Of a stretch of DNA of 63,103 bases, positions 59,162 through 63,103 are shown piece by piece; position 1 is the stretch's first letter, and each line of letters starts with the position of its first letter. The notes beneath the pieces are model-generated. The model was not told the origin of the DNA, made no database searches, and was given only the letters and a program-made list of their open reading frames with translations. Source of the DNA: Nocardia miyunensis NBRC 108239 (GTDB lineage: Bacteria; Actinomycetota; Actinomycetes; Mycobacteriales; Mycobacteriaceae); NCBI RefSeq assembly GCF_001613065.1, contig NZ_BDBQ01000041.1, positions 1 to 63,103 on the forward strand, written 5' to 3'. Position numbers and translations under genes: made by a program.

Positions 59162-60064
59162 CTATCGGTTCCGCGTGAGCAGCTTGTTGACGACCGCGGC
59201 CCCCGCGTACAGCAGGGCGATGATCAGGATCAGCGTCAGCGACGCACCCCACACCCGGGCCACACCGGCGGGCTGCGGGTTGGACAGCTCCTGGTAGACC
59301 AGCAGCGGCAGCGAGGCCATGTTGTCCTTGAAGATATTGAAGTTGATCGACTTCGAATATCCGACCAGCACCAGCACCGGCGCGGTCTCACCCATCACGC
59401 GGGCCACGGCCAGCAGCATGCCGCTGATCATGCCGGGCAGTGCAGTCGGTATCACGATCCGCACGATGGTCTTCCACTTCGGGATGCCCAATGCGTAGGA
59501 GGCCTCGCGCAATTCGTCGGGGACCAGCTTGAGCATCTCCTCGGTGCTGCGCACCACCACCGGCAGCATCAGCAGCACCAGGGCGAAGGACACGGCCAGC
59601 GCGCTCTGCTGGAACTTCAGCGTCGCGATCCACAGCGAGAACACGAACAGCGCGGCCACGATCGAGGGCACGCCGGCGAGGATGTCGACCATGAACGTGG
59701 TGACCTTGGCCAGCCGGCCGCCACCGTATTCGATCAGGTAGACCGCGGCCATCACGCCCAGCGGGATGGCGATGATCGCCGCGACGACCGCCTGGGCGAC
59801 CGTGCCGTAGATGGCGTGGTACACGCCACCGGCGTACTGCTCGGGCAGCACACCGTACTGGGAGTTGGTCCACCAGCCGCTGCGGGTGATCGAGCTGATG
59901 CCCTTGCTCACCACCACGATGAGCACCCACGCCAGCGGCACCAGGGCGATCCCGAAGCACAACCACATCACCAGCGTCGCGATGTTGTTGCGGATCTTGC
60001 GGCCCAGCGAGATCTCCCGGAAGGCGGGGGCCTTGATGGGCTTGTCCAGTGTGGCTGTGGTCAT
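59162..60064 (-). CDS. pstA: Phosphate ABC transporter permease
   Basis: Inner-membrane permease of the Pst importer, 300 residues and about six hydrophobic segments, with the coupling EAA loop 'REASYALGIPKWKTIVRIVIPTALPGMISG'. Its ATG overlaps the pstC stop codon (TGATG), so the two permeases are translationally coupled; a GTG one codon upstream is an alternative start. Confidence 0.95.
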   Translation of the reverse strand: MTTATLDKPIKAPAFREISLGRKIRNNIATLVMWLCFGIALVPLAWVLIVVVSKGISSITRSGWWTNSQYGVLPEQYAGGVYHAIYGTVAQAVVAAIIAIPLGVMAAVYLIEYGGGRLAKVTTFMVDILAGVPSIVAALFVFSLWIATLKFQQSALAVSFALVLLMLPVVVRSTEEMLKLVPDELREASYALGIPKWKTIVRIVIPTALPGMISGMLLAVARVMGETAPVLVLVGYSKSINFNIFKDNMASLPLLVYQELSNPQPAGVARVWGASLTLILIIALLYAGAAVVNKLLTRNR

Positions 60065-61113
60065 CACCCGTTCACCTTCCCGCCCGCGGCGACCCGGGCC
60101 AGCGCGTTGACCACGAAGGTCAGCACGAACAGCACGAAGCCCGCGGCGATGTAGGCGCCGGTCGGCAGCGCCTGGCTGAATTCCGAAGCCGCCGAGGCGA
60201 TCTTGGACGCGAAAGTGTATCCGCCGTCGAACAGCGACCAGTGGCCCGGCTGCTGCGCGGTGCGCAGCACGATCAGCACCGCGATGGTCTCACCCAGGGC
60301 GCGCCCCAGGCCGAGCATCGACCCGGCGATAACGCCGCTGCGACCGTAGGGCAGCACGGTCATCCGCACCACCTCCCATTTGGTCGCACCCAGCGCCTGC
60401 GCGGCCTCGATGTGCGCGCGCGGCGTGAGATTGAAGACCTCGCGGCTGACCGAGGTGATGATCGGCAGGATCATCACGGCCAGCACCACACCGGCGGTGA
60501 AGACCGTGCCGCCGCCGTCGATCGAGACGTTGCCCACCTTGAACAGGAAGAACCAGCCGAAGGTGTCGTTGAAGAACTTCTCCACCGGCACCAGCTTCTC
60601 GGCGAGCACCAGGAAACCCCACAGACCGAACACGATCGATGGCACCGCCGCCAGCAGGTCCACCAGCATCGAGAACGGGCGGGCCAGCGCCTTGGGCGCG
60701 TACTGGGTCAGGAACAGTGCGATACCGACGCCCACCGGCACCGCGATCACCAGCGCCATGAGCGCGCTCATCACCGTGACCATGAACAGGTCTGCGATGC
60801 CGAACTTCAAGTTGTTGGCATCGTTGGTGTTGAACTGCCCGCTGGTGAAGAAGTTCGCTTTGTTCGCACCGATCGAGGGCACCGCCCGGATCAGCAGGAA
60901 CAGCGCGATCAGCGCGATGGCGGCGACGATCGTCGCACCCGCCGCGGTGGCCAGCGACCGGAAGATCAATTCCGGTGTTCTGCTGACGCTCGCTCGGGAG
61001 GACTTCGCCGGATCGGTGTCGGGATCACTCGGCATTCGAGCAGTATCTCCGCCCGCCCGCAGGCCGGTCGATTCCGACTGGCCTGCGGCGGTGACATCGT
61101 CGTGCACGGTCAT
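60064..61113 (-). CDS. pstC: Phosphate ABC transporter permease
   Basis: Second permease of the Pst importer, 349 residues. A hydrophilic N-terminus of 50 residues is followed by about six hydrophobic segments and the EAA-type loop 'IEAAQALGATKWEVVRMTVLPYGRSGVIAGSMLG'. The start is an ATG 13 bp after the pstS stop. Confidence 0.95.
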   Translation of the reverse strand: MTVHDDVTAAGQSESTGLRAGGDTARMPSDPDTDPAKSSRASVSRTPELIFRSLATAAGATIVAAIALIALFLLIRAVPSIGANKANFFTSGQFNTNDANNLKFGIADLFMVTVMSALMALVIAVPVGVGIALFLTQYAPKALARPFSMLVDLLAAVPSIVFGLWGFLVLAEKLVPVEKFFNDTFGWFFLFKVGNVSIDGGGTVFTAGVVLAVMILPIITSVSREVFNLTPRAHIEAAQALGATKWEVVRMTVLPYGRSGVIAGSMLGLGRALGETIAVLIVLRTAQQPGHWSLFDGGYTFASKIASAASEFSQALPTGAYIAAGFVLFVLTFVVNALARVAAGGKVNG

Positions 61114-61126
61114 GGGATGGCAGCTA

Positions 61127-62248
61127 TCAGGAGATGGCGTTGATGGCGGTGGTCAGCTTGGTCTTGAACGAATCCGGCAGCGAGATGTACCCGGCGGTGT
61201 CCAGACCGACCTGACCGTTGTTGACCGCGGAGGTCAGGAACGCCTTGACGGCCTTGGCGGTGTCGGCGTCCTTGTACTTCGAGCAGACCACCTCGTAGGT
61301 GCCGAGCATGATCGGGTACGCGGCCGGGTCGGTCGGGTTGTAGAACGACGAGGTGTCCAGCACCAGATCGTTGCCCTGACCCTTGACCTTGACGCTCGCG
61401 ACGGCCTTGCTGGCCGAATCGGTGGTCAGCTCGACCGGCTTGACCGACGCGTCGGTCAGGATGCGCGCGATGTGCAGGTTCTGCGCCTTGGCGAAGGACC
61501 ACTCGTTGTAGGTGATCGAACCGGGAGTGCGGTTGATCGCCGCGGACGTGCCGTCGTTGCCCTGCGCGCCCTCGCCGACGCCGCCGTTGAAGACCTTGCC
61601 CGCACCCTTGCCCCACGCGCCCTTGGACGCGGCGGTCAGGTACTGCTGGAAGTTGTCGGTGGTGCCGGACTGGTCGCTACGGAAGACCACGTTGATCGGC
61701 AGATCCGGCAGCTTGTCGGCGATGCCGGTGTTGAGCGCCTTGATCGTCGGGTCGTTCCAGTTCTTGATCTGGCCGCTGAACACCTTGGCGGCGGTCGGGC
61801 CGTCGAGCACCAGGTTGTCCACGCCGGTGATGTTGTAGGTCACGGCGATCGGGCCGAAGACGGCCGGCAGATCCCACGCGGTCGAACCGCACCTTGCCGC
61901 GGCCTTGTCGACCTCGCCCTTCGCCGCGGACAGCGGGGAGTCCGAACCGGCGAAATCGGTTTGGCCGCCGATGAAGTCGTTGATGCCCGCACCCGAACCA
62001 CTGCCGGTGTAGTCCAGCTTGTAGCCGTCGCAGTTCTGCTGGTAGGCGGCGATGAAGCGGTCCATGGCGTTCTTCTGCGCCGTGGAACCACTCGCCTTGA
62101 GCGCCTTCTTGCCACCGCAGTCGACGTTGACCTTCGCAGCGGTGCTACCGGTCGTCGCGGTGTTGTTGTCGCTGCCACAGGCCGACAGGGTCAGGGCGCC
62201 GGCCGCCGCCAGTACGCCGATGAGAGCGCTGCTGCGCTTGAGATTCAC
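61127..62248 (-). CDS. pstS: Phosphate-binding lipoprotein
   Basis: Substrate-binding protein of the Pst importer, anchored by a lipobox (LTLSACGS). The 373-residue protein has phosphate-binding loops 'ALKASGSTAQKNAMDRFIAAY', 'TGSGSGAGINDF', 'TDFAGSDSPLS' and 'VFRSDQSGTTDNFQQYL'. GTG is chosen for its GGAGGAA site 6-7 nt upstream and the signal peptide that begins there; upstream in-frame starts lack both. First gene of the operon and preceded by a PHO box. Confidence 0.96.
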   Translation of the reverse strand: MNLKRSSALIGVLAAAGALTLSACGSDNNTATTGSTAAKVNVDCGGKKALKASGSTAQKNAMDRFIAAYQQNCDGYKLDYTGSGSGAGINDFIGGQTDFAGSDSPLSAAKGEVDKAAARCGSTAWDLPAVFGPIAVTYNITGVDNLVLDGPTAAKVFSGQIKNWNDPTIKALNTGIADKLPDLPINVVFRSDQSGTTDNFQQYLTAASKGAWGKGAGKVFNGGVGEGAQGNDGTSAAINRTPGSITYNEWSFAKAQNLHIARILTDASVKPVELTTDSASKAVASVKVKGQGNDLVLDTSSFYNPTDPAAYPIMLGTYEVVCSKYKDADTAKAVKAFLTSAVNNGQVGLDTAGYISLPDSFKTKLTTAINAIS

Positions 62249-62358
62249 CAATTCCTCCGGTAACGCTCGAGACACGCCCGATCCCTCAACGACCGGACGG
62301 GTACCGTGGTGGCTGTTCACAGAACGCGCGCACCGGGCAGCGGGTACTGCCCACAAGT

Positions 62359-62364
62359 AACGTA
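62359..62364 (-). promoter_or_regulatory. Candidate pstS -10 element
   Basis: TACGTT (sense, minus strand) lies about 28 bp downstream of the PHO box and about 110 bp before the pstS start. Position fits an activator-dependent promoter; no strong -35 is present. Confidence 0.35.
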
Positions 62365-62391
62365 GGTTCGGCCGGTTGACAGTTGGACCTG

Positions 62392-62413
62392 GGCAAGTGA
62401 ACGGGGAGTGAAC
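62392..62413 (-). promoter_or_regulatory. PHO box (PhoP/RegX3 site) for pst operon
   Basis: Two direct 11-bp repeats, GTTCACTCCCC and GTTCACTTGCC (minus strand), exactly one turn apart. This matches the actinobacterial PhoP/RegX3 consensus GTTCAC-N5 repeats known to activate pstS under phosphate limitation. It lies about 144 bp before the pstS start. Confidence 0.75.
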
Positions 62414-62517
62414 AAGATGGCGCTATTACGAGCTGAAGCTGTGATATTTGCCGCAGTGTTACCAGAATCCCCCGGAAAGCCGTCGAGCGAACTACCGCAA
62501 CCGAATTCGGCGCGGGG

Positions 62518-63103
62518 TCACGGCGCGGCGTAGGCCGCGTCGACGTGCGAGGTGCCGAAGCCCAGCCGGGTGTAGGTGTGCACCGCCGCGGTGTTGTCCG
62601 CCTCGGTATAGAGCAGCACCTCGCCGAGACCGCGATCACGCAGGTAGTGCAGGCCCGCGAGAGTCAGCAGCCGCCCCAGACCGCGCCCCTGCGCCGCCGG
62701 ATCGATGCCGACCACGTACACCTCGCCCACCGGCGCTTGCGCGCTCTCCGAGTCCGCTGCGTCCCCGGCGTTCTCCGAGGCGTCGTGCACCTTGGTCCAG
62801 TGGAAGCCCAGGATGCGTTCGGGCCGTGCGGTATCCACGGCGATGAACAGGCCCTTCGGGTCGAACCAGGACGATTCGCGACGCACCGCGACATCCTCCT
62901 CGGACCAACCGCCCTGTTCGGGATGCCAGTCGAACGCCGCGTTGTTCACCCGCAGCAGCTCGGCGTCGTCGGCCGGACCGGCGTAGGTACGCAGGGTGAT
63001 TCCGGACGGCACCGCCAGTTCCGGTAGCTCGGGAGTTGCCAATGGACGTCGCATCTGCCACAACTCACGCGCCACACTCAGCCCGAGACGTCCGGCCACG
63101 GCG
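62518..63103 (-). CDS. mshD: Mycothiol synthase, 5' part cut by window edge
   Basis: Acetyltransferase that completes mycothiol from Cys-GlcN-Ins and acetyl-CoA. About 195 C-terminal residues are visible, covering the catalytic C-terminal GNAT domain: 'LLRVNNAAFDWHPEQGGWSEEDV', 'LGFHWTKVHD', 'GEVYVVGIDPAAQGRGLGRLLTLAGLHYLRDRG' (acetyl-CoA loop) and 'LYTEADNTAAVHTYTRLGF'. The N-terminal GNAT half lies outside the window. Upstream of the pst genes and on the same strand; the order matches Rv0819-Rv0820 as I recall. Confidence 0.94.
   Translation of the reverse strand, partial: AVAGRLGLSVARELWQMRRPLATPELPELAVPSGITLRTYAGPADDAELLRVNNAAFDWHPEQGGWSEEDVAVRRESSWFDPKGLFIAVDTARPERILGFHWTKVHDASENAGDAADSESAQAPVGEVYVVGIDPAAQGRGLGRLLTLAGLHYLRDRGLGEVLLYTEADNTAAVHTYTRLGFGTSHVDAAYAAP

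Noticed and set aside
60380..62263. 627-codon plus-strand frame opposite pstC and pstS
   Set aside because: Antisense shadow with no domain; includes long Arg/Gly-rich stretches.

Overview
The window is 63 kb of GC-rich chromosome from a mycolic-acid actinomycete, most likely Nocardia or a close relative. Evidence: genes for mycothiol (mshD), Rpf, Eis and polyprenol-phosphate-mannose synthesis, DtxR/IdeR-type iron boxes, salicylate-siderophore genes, two actinobacterial citrate synthases, and many starts preceded by TANNNT about 7 nt upstream (leaderless style). Recalled from memory, the gene content follows two stretches of the M. tuberculosis chromosome: roughly Rv0858c-Rv0896 on the left and Rv0819-Rv0824c on the right. 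This is essentially conserved core chromosome; I see no phage, plasmid, IS element or CRISPR array.

Layout. 1-9.7 kb: sepH (cut by the edge), serC, a two-repeat unknown, a Tat-type polysaccharide deacetylase, citA, pdxH, an MFS exporter and gltA2. Members of a dispersed intergenic repeat family abut the 3' ends of genes here. 10-16.5 kb: a WD40-less nSTAND1 NTPase, an AI-2E/PerM permease, an Eis acetyltransferase, YccF, MarR, DUF2530 and TetR. 16.5-22.4 kb: a two-gene unit of a 912-residue DUF3027 protein with a huge acidic repeat tail and a 1072-residue sacsin/Hsp90-type ATPase. 22.4-28.1 kb: glutaminyl cyclase lipoprotein, MFS, DUF2771, cold-shock protein, and an Rpf gene behind CRP- and MtrA-like sites and a c-di-AMP riboswitch. 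28.2-35.5 kb: XPB-N/WYL protein, then a minus-strand run xpb, DUF3239, LysE and M1 peptidase. 35.8-41.5 kb: dapC, a class I DAHP synthase behind a short leader peptide rich in Tyr/Phe/Trp, a WS/DGAT acyltransferase, AhpD-like and SDR. 41.6-44.9 kb: convergent salicylate-AMP ligase and salicylate synthase, each behind IdeR boxes. 45.3-50.2 kb: plsB and a HAD-plsC fusion, polyprenol-mannose synthase, and a small protein. 50.5-52.6 kb: tRNA-Phe, -Asp, -Glu, a GBL-receptor-like TetR, a 0.9-kb gap and tRNA-Lys. 53-63.1 kb: desA, dus, LCP ligase and phoU on plus, facing pstS-pstC-pstA-pstB on minus behind a PHO box, and mshD (cut by the edge).

How the genes work together: the two salicylate genes make and activate the siderophore starter under iron control. 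pstSCAB plus phoU form the phosphate uptake and signalling module. plsB and plsC catalyse the first two steps of phospholipid synthesis. serC and pdxH link serine and PLP metabolism. Rpf, the LCP ligase and the polyprenol-mannose synthase serve the envelope. The most interesting items are the aromatic leader peptide with mutually exclusive hairpins before the DAHP synthase, the DUF3027/ATPase pair with its repeat tail and overlapping divergent promoters, and the dispersed repeat family.
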